A DNA stretch of 64,000 nt from Amaurobius ferox (Eukaryota > Arthropoda > Arachnida > Araneae > Amaurobiidae), in NCBI GenBank assembly GCA_951213105.1, contig OX578152.1, forward strand, positions 98,554,568-98,618,567, given 5' to 3'. The notes beneath the pieces were generated by a model. That model saw nothing but the letters and a program-made list of their open reading frames with translations, did no database searches and was not told the DNA's origin. Shown one piece after another: positions 21,245 to 31,892 of this stretch. Made by a program: the position numbers and the translations under genes. Positions within the stretch are counted from its first letter, which is position 1, and each line of letters starts with the position of its first letter.

Positions 21245-22010
21245 CACACAGTCGAGTCACATTATTGTGACCACCAACTAATATCCGGAATAACCGCCAT
21301 GTGCAGTGCGAACAGCAGCTAGACGAGCTAGGAGTGACTCAATAAGGTGCTGAAAGGTGTTCACAGGTACTGGATGGTGCGCAATGGAGAATCCATAGAG
21401 AGAACAAGCCGATCGAGGTGGTCCCATAAATGCTCAATTGGGTTTAAGTCTGGCTAATTAGGGGCCAGGGTAATACTTTGAGGGCTTCATCGTGCTCCTC
21501 CAACCAATCTCAGCCAATTCTCGCTGTGTGGTATATGGCATTGTCGTATTGGTAGATCCCATCAGACCCAGGGAGGACAATCAGCATGTGTGAGTGTACG
21601 TGCTCTGCAAGGATGGATCATGGATTCATAAAGAATTCGGTTCATAGTTCCTTCCAGAGGCATAAGTAGACACAGCGAACGCCACGAAAACATTCCCCAG
21701 ACCATAACGCTGCCCCACCGCCTTGTGTTCTTCCAGCAATGGTTGAAGAGTGTTTGCTCTCCGATCTTTCACGCCTTATACTCCAACGTCCATCCGTTCG
21801 ATAAAGCAAAAAACGTGACTCATTGTCCATCAGAGAAGCAATCTTTTGCCAATCAGCGGAACAAATGTAAGTTTTTTCTGACGATGCACCTTTGTTAGCA
21901 TAGGTGCAGTGACAAGCGACTAGCCAGTAAACGCAACTTTTCTTCACTAGACCTCGGAAATGCTATAAACATCTTCTCCCTCCTTCTTGGCTAACGCGCA
22001 ATACGTAAGC
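21245..22010 (-). mobile_element. Tc1/mariner-like element, truncated
   Basis: It begins after a TA with CACACAGTCGAGTCACATTA, a plausible terminal repeat. The minus strand encodes broken transposase pieces: ESRFLLYRTDGRWSIRRERS around the first catalytic Asp region, then an AGRTQGGGAALWSG block at 21,642-21,947, and further downstream fragments in other frames toward 21,300. No matching inverted end is found near 22,010, so the transposase N-terminus and one end are missing. Confidence 0.75.
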
Positions 22011-22246
22011 GGGCGAATATCGGAATCGCTGAACTAGTGGAAAAGAGAACTCCAGTACTTTGTGCTTTTGCGAATTTTACTTTCTTGCAATACATGGTAA
22101 TGTATAGGAAAAGTGGAGTCATGTCGAAAATTGCAACTCGAGTTTTCGGCGGAGCTACACGTTTCGGGACCTCTGAAATACGAGAAAACTATTTTTAGCG
22201 TGACGTCTGTGTGTATGTGTGTGTCTCTGTCTGTCTGTGCAATGTA

Positions 22247-23667
22247 CACTTATTGCCATAAAAATTTGCGCACCAAGAAACAGTTGTCAGAATCGGACTA
22301 AATTTTTTTATATGTGAGTGCAACATTGATATAAGTAAATGGTACAAAATCAAAGCAAAAGGATCATTTATTACAGGAAAAACTACAAATGAATGGAGGT
22401 TCCAGTACCCTGTTGGGCCACCTCTAGTGTGAATACACAAGATACGGGCGGGCATTAAGGCATACAGATCCCATATGGTGTCCTGCGTCATTTCATTCCA
22501 CAGTTGCTGTAAGCGCACCTCTAGGTCTACCAAACTCGTGGGCTGTCCAACTTACCGTTCAGAGGGATCCCAGACATGCTCAATCAGTGACAAATCTGGG
22601 GATCGGGCAGGCCAGGGAAGGATGGTAATGTGGTGGAGGCATTCCTTTTGAGACCCAGACCGTCCGACCTACCAGAAAGGTAACTGTTTGGACGGCCGGG
22701 GAGGCATTCCTGTGACACCCTTGCTGTGTGTGGCTGAGCATTATCCTGTTGTAAAGGCCTCTTGAAGGCCTGCTATAGGTTGCAACACATGTGGTTGAAG
22801 GATGTCACAAACGTATCGCTGGGCTGTCATGGTTCCGTGGATCAATATTAGAGGTGACAGGGTGTCGCATGCGACTGCACACCATGCCATCACACCAGCT
22901 GAGGCAGCGATGTGCCACTGTAAAGCGAAGGCAGAATTGAGGCGTTCACCACGTGGCCTCCACACACGTACACGGTTGTCAACACTGCCCAAATTCAATC
23001 TCGATTCGTGCCTGAAAACGACCTGATTCCATTCGGTTGCAGTTCAATCCAGCCAAACGCGACACTACTCCAAATAGAGGCGACGTTGAGTGGAGGCAGC
23101 ACACGTAATGCGCGCCGCGATACCAAATGTCCTTCAGCCAGGTACCTCACGATGGTACTGACAAACACAGGGACCCTTAGTGAAGGTGCTGCATGTGTAC
23201 GGAAGGCAGACAATGATGCAGTTGGCGCTGTGCGTGTGTATCTGGTGATGTGGAGGTCTTCACGGCTACTCTCTCGTCCACTGGTCCCAACACCTCTTCA
23301 CAATAAAATCAGGACGGCCTAGGTAGCGGGCTACTGGCCCAGCTGACCACCCGGCTCCCACCATCCCGGTGATTCTCCACCTCTCGAACTCTGACAGCTG
23401 ATCATATTGTCATCAATGGCGGCGTCACGGCATCCCTAATGAAAAAGCGTCCCTCTGCAACAGATTAACTACAGGCAAAAAGCCTCTGCGTACCTTTTTA
23501 CCGCGCCAGGGAAAATGAAGTTCAACGACCTCTACGGGCATTACGCAGTGCTCAATCACGCTGTATTTCTAATCATTTGCATATCTGCTCGACACGTACC
23601 TTCATGCCAAGTTTCGTTACGATTCCACAATTACTTTTTGGTGCGCAAATTTTTATGTCAATGAGTG
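22247..23667 (-). mobile_element. Complete-ended Tc1/mariner-like element, 1,421 bp
   Basis: The inverted ends share CATAAAAATTTGCGCACCAA (left from 22,257; right as its complement ending about 23,657) and are flanked by TA at 22,245-22,246 and 23,668-23,669, the standard Tc1 target duplication. The transposase is on the minus strand in broken frames. The piece at 22,741-22,998 reads MNLGSVDNRVRVWRPRGERL, with AGVMAWCAVACDTLSPLILI, the segment leading to the second catalytic Asp. Paired-domain-like N-terminal pieces lie around 23,000-23,560. The gene is inactivated by frameshifts and by the 54-bp SINE-derived insertion at 22,646. Confidence 0.88.
22646..22699 (-). mobile_element. SINE 3'-tail insertion in the Tc1 transposase, with 11-bp target duplication
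   Basis: This 54-bp piece contains GAGACCCAGACCGTCCGACC, similar to the complement of the 3' end of the SINE at 41,202-41,541. It is flanked by the exact direct repeat GGAGGCATTCC at 22,635-22,645 and 22,700-22,710. It looks like a strongly 5'-truncated retroposition event. The same 34-bp core occurs at about 62,101-62,134. Confidence 0.8.
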
Positions 23668-23870
23668 TATGTATCCACTCTAACTCAGAAACTAATTGAC
23701 CGAATTTCATAAAACGTGGTAGGTAAGTAAGTCACTTGTGGATTAAGCTGGTGCTGGTTAGATTTTGGTATGATTCGGAAAAAAAGAACCTGCCTTTTTT
23801 GCGAAATGTCCCCCAAAATCTTTAAATCTAAAAATGAAAGACTACGTATGCTTAAATATATCAATTAAAT

Positions 23871-23978
23871 GTTTATTTTGTACGTAATTTTGTTTATTTT
23901 GTACTTAATTTTTGTTTATTTTGTACGTAATTTTTGTTTATTTTGTACTTAATTTTTGTTTATTTTGTGCGTAATTTT
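23871..23978. repeat. Short tandem repeat, unit about 22-23 bp, five copies
   Basis: The unit TTTGTTTATTTTGTACKTAA is repeated about five times inside repeat Z3. Confidence 0.85.
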
Positions 23979-24250
23979 GACGACGAAAAGAATAAGACTA
24001 ACCCCATTACTCTATGACTAGCCGGTCTCGAGATATTCTAGTTATTTCGCGTTTTCGCTACGCCACCTTTGAAAATAAATCCAGTACCAAATGGAAACGA
24101 AAATTGAATTAAAAGTGCAAATTCAATGTAATTTAAAATAATTATGGCTGTTATTTTGTGAAATTAAACTCAATTTAATGAATTTATTGAAGAAATAAAG
24201 AGAACGTGAATATGAATATGCAGGGAAAGTCATGTGCTACCCACATCAGA

Positions 24251-25690
24251 TTTTTTGCACTGACATCCTGTGAGAAAGTGTGCTGACTGCTAATGCAGTA
24301 ACGCAATAGGAAGGGAGGGATTTGGAGAAAAATGTTCCTCTGGGTATTGTGTTCTTAATTGCAGTGGAAAACATGAATCTTCTTCAATTACAGTTTTAGA
24401 CAAAATGCTTCACTTTTTATCACAGTTTTCCTCTATTGTAATTATTAAAATCATTTCAATCATTGTAATCATTTCCTACCTGGCTTCATTATAATCATAA
24501 ACCAATGTAGCAAACCGAACCGGCAATCGATTTATATATATTCAAAAATAATTTTAAACATGGAAATATTAAAAGTAATGAAATACATTAATACATCGTA
24601 ACTTATATGTATCTTTTATTTAGAAAAACAATTACAAAATATTTTTGGCAAATAAACAATATTTAATTGACAATAAATAAATATTAATTAAAAATTTAAA
24701 GGATAAATATATTAAATTTGAGGGGGGTAATTATTAAATACACTAAAAACTATATTTTAAAGATATTTTAATTTTAAAATTAGGCTTATTTTTATACGTT
24801 GAAATGTAGTCGAAAAATTATGATGCAGATCACTAAATCAGGAAAAAAGTGACATAGACAAGGTGTCATAACACCACTTTCCTGAACAATTATACTAGTT
24901 ATCCATAAGGAACATTTTACAAAACAACATTTAGCATTGTAAACCTCACTTTCGATCGGCGACACCCCTCTCTTTTCCAAGTACCTTGATGCTCTATACC
25001 TATGGTTATGAATCAAGTTATGGTGCTCTTTCTTTGTTTTGATTTAAACTATGAATTTAACTAAACTATTAGTCGAACTAAAACTATTAATACATTCAAA
25101 TATTTAAACTATTATACGTTATCTATTTAGGCAATAAAAGAATAAACATTCACATTATACTTGTTTTTAAAAATTTAAAGAAATAACACAATTTTTTACT
25201 GAATATTTCTAACTAAAAATACATACTTTCTTATAATTGAAACCCTACCTAAACTTTCGCGATGTACACCCCCACGCCAACCCCGAGGGGGTTTAATGAT
25301 GTCACGAACACAAAACTATATTGAAACTGTTAAGTTTCGTGATTATTGAGCCATGCATAACACCTTTTATGCATAGTCCAATTTTGCCTTATGCTGCCAT
25401 GTTAAGAAAATATAAAATTTCGAAATTTTCCCTCGGATTTCAAACCATTCTATCTAGTTCTAGATATTCCGTTAATAGAGACTGATAATAAGTTTTGTAA
25501 AAAAATGCATTGATATTGTGACAGCTATCGTCTACACAAAAAATCAGCTATTAAAATGTGAAATTTATGTAGCCTATAAGGTGTCAAGTGGTGTGTACAC
25601 TTCATTTTGGATAAAATTGTTAATCGTTTTGATACTTTTTAACAATGTGTGTTGTGCAGCCATACGACTTTTTCGAAATAACGGAAGGAA
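24251..25690. other. AT-rich DNA, no gene seen
   Basis: Minor ORFs (24,792-25,016 minus and 25,518-25,709 plus) resemble nothing recognisable and have no supporting context. No repeat boundaries could be fixed. Confidence 0.4.
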
Positions 25691-25699
25691 TAGTTCATA

Positions 25700-26660
25700 C
25701 AGAAACTAGCTATGTGCAACTACATCTTCAGCTTCTGTGGGCACCGACAAAATCAGTCTCACCACGCAGCCAATATCAAAATTCATGAAGTTTGCACTGC
25801 TCAAATCTGCAATAGCAAAGTTCATTCTAACATAAATCGCTAAAAACAGTAAAATTAAAAAAATAGGAATCTACAACTAGCGCAGTTAGCAACATCCTTA
25901 GACCTGTTTTAAGTTTTACACTCTTCAGTACGAAATAGTTAATGTCTGCAACAGTAATATAGAAACTAGCCGTAAGCCACTATATTTTAGACTGAAGGTA
26001 GTGAGTCTCACCACGCAGCCGACTTCAAAATTCATGAAATTTGAACTACGCAATGCTGCAATAACTAAGTTCATAGAGAAACTAGCTGTGTGTCACTATA
26101 ATTTAAAGTTCTGTGAGTGGCGACAAAGTTATTCTCCCCACGCAGCCAACTTAAAAATTCATGAAGCTCAAACTGTGCAATACTGCAAGAGCTAAGTTCA
26201 TATAGAACTAGCTTTAAGGAAACCTTGTGCAACGTGTATAAGCACAAATAAAATTATAATGCAGCATACAGCTGCGTACTGCATTATCACTTTATTTGTA
26301 CTTACACACATTGCTCAAATTTTCCTTATTAAGTGTATTTTAGTTATTGCGAACTAGCTATATTTTACTATGTTCTGTGGTTACGACAAAGTCAGTCTCA
26401 CCTCTCACCAGGCAGCTAGCTTCAAAGTTCATGCATTTCAAATGGCACAATAAGGAAGTACACGCTCGCAGAAATCGCTAAAAAGGGTAAATTTCCAAAA
26501 GACAGAAATCCATTATTAGTGTTGTTACCAGCACCGGTAGACATATTTTAGATTTCTTAGAACGCTTCAGCTGATGTCTGTACTATCAATATGGAAACTA
26601 GCTATGCGCTACTACATTTTCACACTGCGGATACCAACAAAGTCAGTCTCATGACATAAT
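25700..26660. repeat. Decayed tandem array, about five units
   Basis: Units begin GAAACTAGCTATGTGC and contain AGTCTCACCACGCAGCC, then a TTCATGAA block. They start near 25,702, 25,965, 26,076, 26,349 and 26,600. Spacing alternates between about 110 bp and about 250-270 bp, suggesting a longer unit with partial deletions. Some short ORFs inside are by-products. Confidence 0.65.
26224..26317. repeat. Fold-back (imperfect 40-bp arms) inside the array
   Basis: TTGTGCAACGTGTATAAGCA... at 26,224-26,264 pairs with 26,278-26,317, about 80 percent complementary over 40 nt around a short GC-containing loop. It may be a small MITE that inserted between array units. Confidence 0.55.
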
Positions 26661-26913
26661 TTACTATATTTGGAATTTCTGTGGAAATATGCTTAGACTT
26701 GTAAGACTTGTAGATAAAGTTTGGGGGAATACAAAGCCAGTTGCATATTTAGGGAGATTACCTAGCTGAAGCCCCCCCCCCCTCTTAACTGACAGTTTTT
26801 GGACTTCTTATGTACCCAGTGTGTGTGCTCTAGTTTTATAAGTAGGATAATCAGATTAAAGTATTGAATATTTTTCAACCTTGTATCCAAAGTTTTAATT
26901 CTCATGCATAAAT

Positions 26914-27294
26914 TTAGAATGCTTTTAATTTTGTAATTGAATTCATGTATAAAAAACTCTGAAAACCTTGTAGAACAGTCCTTTCTGCCTGAAAAGTTAG
27001 AGAAGATGTCTTTTCCTCTTCTATCCTCCAGATGTCTTTGTCCATATCTGTATGTATCGGTAGAATCTCGCTATGCAGATAACTTAAACATTTAGGACGT
27101 TCAACATGTACAAATTTGCAATATCTAATATAGTGGCAGATCCTATCCCCACTACTACATGAACTGGTTACCGACAATTCAGTATAACTCATATATAATG
27201 TGCATTTTGTACCTCCAAAATTAAAATTCATAACATTTGTGATAGGCCTGATTTTGTTAGTCATTACGCAATTTTGTTTTAACTGATGACACAT
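26914..27294 (-). CDS. Uncharacterised 126-residue ORF, doubtful
   Basis: The minus-strand frame begins MCHQLKQNCVMTNKIRPITN and ends near KLKAF. No signal peptide, membrane segment or known motif is evident. Length alone is mildly unusual for this base composition. No paralogue or conserved context occurs elsewhere in the window. It could be chance or part of an unrecognised element. Confidence 0.15.
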   Translation of the reverse strand: MCHQLKQNCVMTNKIRPITNVMNFNFGGTKCTLYMSYTELSVTSSCSSGDRICHYIRYCKFVHVERPKCLSYLHSEILPIHTDMDKDIWRIEEEKTSSLTFQAERTVLQGFQSFLYMNSITKLKAF

Positions 27295-27714
27295 ATAAAT
27301 TACTTAAACACTATATATAAATCAGGGTACATAAATTGCCCCTTTCTTTATATCTCTGTATCCTATTCACATATCGTAATGTAAATCCTCGAGAATTATA
27401 ATACCTTCCAAATAATATTTGTTTATTTGTGCTAGATATTCGCCGATACTCCAAATAATTTCGCCCCTACTTTTAAAAATATCATAAAACACTTCTATAA
27501 TTCGCCTATCCACCTTGAAGTATTCACTTTCTATACTTTATAACGTTTAAAGGTCTAGCTTTATTCACTGAAATAGAGCTTTTTCACCTGACGTCACATC
27601 GCCAAGCTACCACCTAGCAACCGTTGCTGGTGGTCAAATATTGCTGGCTTTGCGTTTGAGTCAATTGTAGATATACTGCCGTGTATAGTGTTACAAAATT
27701 TTATATTTGTCATT

Positions 27715-28149
27715 ATGCCTACCGCTTGTGGTGTTTTCAAATGCGGAAATCGTCCTGATCGAGACAGCAAATCTTTTTTTAGACTCCCTGCTGTATTAAT
27801 TAGAGGAAATGAGTCAAAAAGACGTCTTAGTGAAGAGCGCCGGGATACGTTTTGGTGTGAATTTTTTTTTAAAAAGTCGTTTTATTAAAACTATATCCGG
27901 CCGATATCATATATAATCATAATTTCTTTAAGATAAAGTAATTGAATTTGATAATGGCGATTTGTGCCGTAATTAATTGTATCATTTTTTTCATTCCCTA
28001 GAATAATTGAAAATAAAGGGAATAAAATCAAGGACTTGTCTGTTAAAAGAAGCAAAGAATGGCCTTTAAGAATCAACAGAAAAGATTGGAATACTGAAAA
28101 TTTGAAGCACAGGAAAGTTTGCAGTGAACCCCCCCCCCCCACACACACA
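27715..28149 (+). pseudogene. THAP zinc-finger domain fragments of the P-like element
   Basis: ATG at 27,715 gives MPTACGVFKCGNRPDRDSKS then FFRLP and a LSEERRDTFW segment. This is the THAP N-terminal half, with the C-X4-C pair (residues 5 and 10) and the FxxP element. A second block from about 28,002, just after a TTCATTCCCTAG acceptor-like sequence, reads KDLSVKRSKEWPLRINRKDW and KHRKVCSE, the C-terminal half up to the last Cys of the C-X2-H pair. The middle regions of the two blocks overlap in homology, so they may be alternative or duplicated exons. The expected His-Phe after CSE is pushed downstream by a C12(CA)n tract, after which CACTTTTC follows. THAP domains bind transposon ends or promoters. 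Judged non-functional. Confidence 0.65.
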
Positions 28150-28972
28150 CACACACACACACACTTTTCAAGACTTTTTAATGTTATGCGTATTTTTCAT
28201 TTAAAATAACCCTGGCATAATCAAATGTTAAGCAGTTGCCCCCCCCTCCCACACACACTTTTCAAGACTTTTTAATGTTATACGCATTTTTCATTTAAAA
28301 TATCCCTGGCATAAGCAAATGTTAAACAGTTGCCCCCCCCCCACACACAAACACTTTTCAAGACTTTTTAATGCTATGCGTATTTTTCATTTAAAATAAC
28401 CCTGGCATAAGCAAATGTTAAACAGTTGCCCCCCCCCCCCCCACACACACACACACTTTTCAAGACTTTTTAATGCTATGCGTATTTTTCATTTAAAATA
28501 ACCCTGGCATAAGCAAATGTTAAACAGTTGCCCCCCCCCCCACACACACACACACACTTTTCAAGACTTTTTAATGCTATGCGTATTTTTCATTTAAAAT
28601 AACCCTGGCATAAGCAAATGTTAAACAGTTGCCCCCCCCACACACACACACAAACACTTTTCAAGACTTTTTAATGCTATGCGTATTTTTCATTTAAAAT
28701 AACCCTGGCATAAGCAAATGTTAAACAGTTGCCCCCCCCCCCCACACACACACACTTTTCAAGACTTTTTAATGCTATGCGTATTTTTCATTTAAAATAA
28801 CCCTGGCATAAGCAAATGTTAAACAGTTGCCCCCCCCCCACACACACACACACTTTTCAAGACTTTTTAATGCTATGCGTATTTTTCATTTAAAATAACC
28901 CTGGCATAAGCAAATGCTAAACAGTTGCCCCCCCCCCCCCCTCCACACACACATACTTTTCAAGACTTTCCA
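28129..28972. repeat. Minisatellite, about 8.5 units of about 93-110 bp with C-run and CA-run
   Basis: Each unit is a C run of 7-15, a CA run of 3-12 repeats, then CTTTTCAAGACTTTTTAATG, GCGTATTTTTCATTTAAAAT, CCCTGGCATAAGCAAATG and AACAGTTG. Units begin near 28,129, 28,239, 28,333, 28,430, 28,530, 28,631, 28,731, 28,831 and 28,926 (partial). Non-microsatellite parts are almost identical between units 3 and 8, so expansion is recent. The array starts exactly within the THAP fragment's CSE codon block. Confidence 0.9.
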
Positions 28973-30312
28973 ATATTGTCTTAGCTCTTTATAAGGTGTA
29001 AGCATATGAAAATCCAACTCACAATTTGGATTCGCATTACATTACATTTTCGCAAATATAAAACATTTTCATGATAAAGAATATCGAGCTTTAGCTCGAT
29101 CATCCATATCCTGAAAATATTTAGATGACATAATTATTACTTAAAGTTTAAATTAATATTTTTGAAGCAACGTACAACGTGTATAGCAATGGCCTATCTA
29201 TGAGTTGTTTGACCACCAGCAACCGTTGCTAAGGCTCGTTACTAAGAGAGTGCCACGTGGTTGAAACAGCTCTATTAAATAATTTCATTAATTTTGCATT
29301 TATATAACATATTCATGATGAAAAGTTAAAAATCGTGACCGTATGACTTCAAGCGTGACGTTTTGCGTACAAGAATGCCGTTGGGCGATAGGGTAAAGTT
29401 CCTTTCCCTGGCCAACCGTTTGTTAACTCCGCCTACACACGATTTCCTGATTGGATTTTAATAAACGTTCTTTCCTTTTCCTGACACCGTCTGCTTTGTG
29501 GAGAATCATTCATGAACCGTTCAAAGCAATATTTTGCTTTATTATGAGTATCATTCGGACATATATTGGGTTTCTTTAAAGTCTGTAAAAATATCTGCAT
29601 TTTGTGGTATAGGGACGGCATTTGTGTAAAAGTTTCTTGTTAACAAACTTTTTCCTGCCAGGTGTGCTATTTCAATTCCTTCTCATGAACTTTCGCTGCA
29701 TCCTTAAAGTTGGTGCTCTAAAAGTCACTTTGTTGACGAAGTTCACTCCAAGACAGGGGATAGAGAAGTACTCATGTGAAGATAAAATCCCAATTTTAAA
29801 CTAGCGAATTTAAAAGAGACCTAGAAGAAGGAGTTTCATAATATAAGGGAATTAACATAGATGGGGTCATTCACGAAGCTTGCAACCTCTCTCTTGCCAT
29901 TCCTGTCTTTTTGCCATTCCAGTCTTTTTATGAAGTTATTGGGATTTTCGAAAATTTACTCACTCTCTAGTGATAAGTAATGGACTCGGGGGCTTTTGAA
30001 GATCCGTCTTTATAAATGATTGTAATTTAAAACATGTGTTAAAGGTACAGTCATTGCACGCTCTACTTGCTTTTAATTTGATTGATACGTTGTGATCAAC
30101 ACCATAGGATTATCTTGTCAGGAACAGGTGTGCATATAAGTTATCAGTTAAATTCCACATCTTCTGCTTAGCAAGAAGGACAGTTTGAATTTTATCAAGA
30201 GAATTATCCTGAATTTACTGGGTTCATTAAAATTGTTTCACATTATAGTTATTTTTCTTGACAGTATCAAAAGTTGATGATTCATTATTACAGGACTATT
30301 TTTTTTGTCAGT

Positions 30313-30379
30313 AGCATGTATACATAAGACAAATCAATAAGAAGAGTGTTCAAAAATACATTACTTATGTATACATACT
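30313..30379. promoter_or_regulatory. Inverted repeat upstream of copy B
   Basis: AGCATGTATACATAAG at 30,313-30,328 pairs with CTTATGTATACATACT at 30,364-30,379 with one mismatch. Position relative to the zinc-finger start is like that in copy A. Confidence 0.4.
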
Positions 30380-30823
30380 GAAAAATGTAAAAAATAAGCT
30401 TCATATGCATTTTGTCCATAAGAAATTTTATTAAATATTGTCTATTATATATAATCCAGAGATACAATTTATAGCTTAAATTATGATTCTGTAGTTACCA
30501 CTGTCACATAATAACCACTGTCTACTAAACTCGCTTAACAGTTTGATAGCCAATCTTGCCTCATTACTAGCCACTTTTACCAGCACAAGAGAATGAATAA
30601 TTAATAAAATTTTATGAAATTTAGATTAATTTGTAAATATTATGTTTCATAAAAACTACATTTTATCACCACTAAAGTTACTTGCATAATCTAGTTCACT
30701 TATGCAAGTTATCAGCACAGTGCCTACTGGAAATTAAAATTTCACTTGACACATTCGAAAGTTATTAACTAAGTGGCTAGTGGCTTGCATAATTTAAGCT
30801 ATAGAACAACTTATTTGTGAAAT

Positions 30824-31630
30824 ATGTCAGAAAGAAATTGTACAAAACATTCATATAAAGTTTTACACACTGGTGAAAAACCATTCATTTGCAATTTATG
30901 TCAGAAAACATTTACTCTGCATAAGTACTTAAATCAGCATCTTCTTAAGCATTCTAAAAAGAAACAATTTGTATGTGAAATATGTCAAAAATTATTTAGT
31001 AAAAAAAGAAATTTAAATCGACATTTGCATTTACATACAGGTGACAAACCGTTTGTATGTGAAATATGTCAGAAATCATTTGCTCAGGGGAAAAGTTTAT
31101 CTGCACATTTGCTTACACATACTGGAGAGAAGCCATTTGTATGTGAAATATGTCATAAATCATTTAGTCGGAAAATAAATTTAGACCAACATTTGCTTGC
31201 GCATACTGGTGAGAAATCCTTTGTATGCGAAATATGTCAGAAATCATTTTCTCAGAAAGTAAATTGTGATCAACATTTGCTTATACACACTGGTGAGAAA
31301 CCATTTATATGTGAAATATGTCAGAAATCATTTGCTTGGAAAAAAAATTTAGCTGCACATTTGCTTACGCATGGGGAAAAATCATTTATATGTGAAATAT
31401 GTCAAAGATCATTTGCTGCAAAACGATATTTACATCAACATTTGCTTACACATACTGGTGAGAAACCCTTTGTATGTGAAATATGTCAAAAATCATTTTC
31501 TCAAAAAATAAATTGTAATCAACATTTGCTTACACATACTGGGGAAAAACCATTTAATTGTGAAATATGTCAAAAATCATTTGCTTCAAAAAGAAATTTG
31601 AATCAGCATTTGCTTACACATAATCGATGA
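30824..31630 (+). CDS. C2H2 zinc-finger array protein, copy B (9 fingers)
   Basis: An uninterrupted 268-residue ORF with nine C2H2 fingers at residues 23-43, 51-71, 79-99, 107-127, 135-155, 163-183, 190-210, 218-238 and 246-266. It ends THNR as copy A does. All Zn ligands are present and most linkers are standard TGEKPF; only the finger 6-7 linker is the short GEKSF. Fingers 5 and 8 have Cys at helix position 4. Compared with A it lacks one finger (A's eighth), has better preserved linkers, and differs at several helix positions (for example KINLDQH against KINFEQH in finger 4), so DNA specificity may differ. The start is MSERNC, in the same place as A. The likely role is a nuclear DNA-binding regulator. 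No effector domain or intron is visible. A poly(A) signal follows at 31,887. Confidence 0.88.
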   Translation: MSERNCTKHSYKVLHTGEKPFICNLCQKTFTLHKYLNQHLLKHSKKKQFVCEICQKLFSKKRNLNRHLHLHTGDKPFVCEICQKSFAQGKSLSAHLLTHTGEKPFVCEICHKSFSRKINLDQHLLAHTGEKSFVCEICQKSFSQKVNCDQHLLIHTGEKPFICEICQKSFAWKKNLAAHLLTHGEKSFICEICQRSFAAKRYLHQHLLTHTGEKPFVCEICQKSFSQKINCNQHLLTHTGEKPFNCEICQKSFASKRNLNQHLLTHNR

Positions 31631-31886
31631 AAACCATTTAACGTGAAACATGTAAGATATCATTTGCTCAAAATTACCATATAAATAGATATTTATAGTT
31701 GTATTTGCTAGTGAAAAGTCATTTTTATGAGAAATAAGTCAGAAATAATTTTCATATAGAGTGAAATTGAAACTATTTGACTAATTGCTGGTAGTTTTCT
31801 CAGCAGCAAAAGACAAACCTATTAGAGAAATTGATATTATAAAAAATTGTTAATTATCAAGCTGGGTATGCATTAGACAGACTTGA

Positions 31887-31892
31887 AATAAA
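31887..31892 (+). terminator. Candidate poly(A) signal, zinc-finger copy B
   Basis: AATAAA lies 257 bp past the stop, in the same context (CAGACTTGAAATAAA) as copy A. Confidence 0.5.

Larger units (their letters stand above)
22079..24250 (-). repeat. Repeat family Z, copy Z3 (minus strand, split by Tc1)
   Basis: On the plus strand it starts with the 3' hairpin inverted (ACTTTCTTGCAATACATGG ... TATAGGAAAAGT) and ends GCTACCCACATCAGA, the complement of the 5' end. A Tc1 element occupies 22,247-23,667. Joining the two sides at the TA restores a sequence matching copy Z1 (CTGTGCAATGTATGTGTC complement), so Z1 is the empty site. The right part has a 22-bp tandem repeat. Confidence 0.75.
27572..29276 (+). 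mobile_element. P-element-like DNA transposon relic (TIRs plus THAP domain)
   Basis: The left end AATAGAGCTTTTTCACC (27,572) and right end, inverted, AATAGAGCTGTTTCAACC (to 29,276) begin similar inverted repeats that also share AGCAACCGTTGCTGGTGGTC further in (about 27,619; complement about 29,207). The interior encodes a THAP zinc finger directly after the left repeat, the arrangement of P-element transposases. The catalytic RNase-H-like part is absent; a minisatellite fills most of the interior. No 8-bp target duplication was found, which weakens the class call. Confidence 0.6.

Noticed and set aside
22195..22533. 112-codon minus-strand ORF across the Tc1 left end
   Set aside because: It is a Tc1 transposase C-terminal remnant running out through the terminal repeat into repeat Z, not a gene of its own.
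13032..24250. Helitron assignment for repeat Z
   Set aside because: The TC start and 3' hairpin fit, but the CTRR end and insertion between A and T could not be confirmed at the mapped junctions.
28129..28972. CRISPR-like array
   Set aside because: Units are direct head-to-tail copies with C and CA tracts, without short repeats separated by unique spacers; this is a eukaryotic minisatellite.
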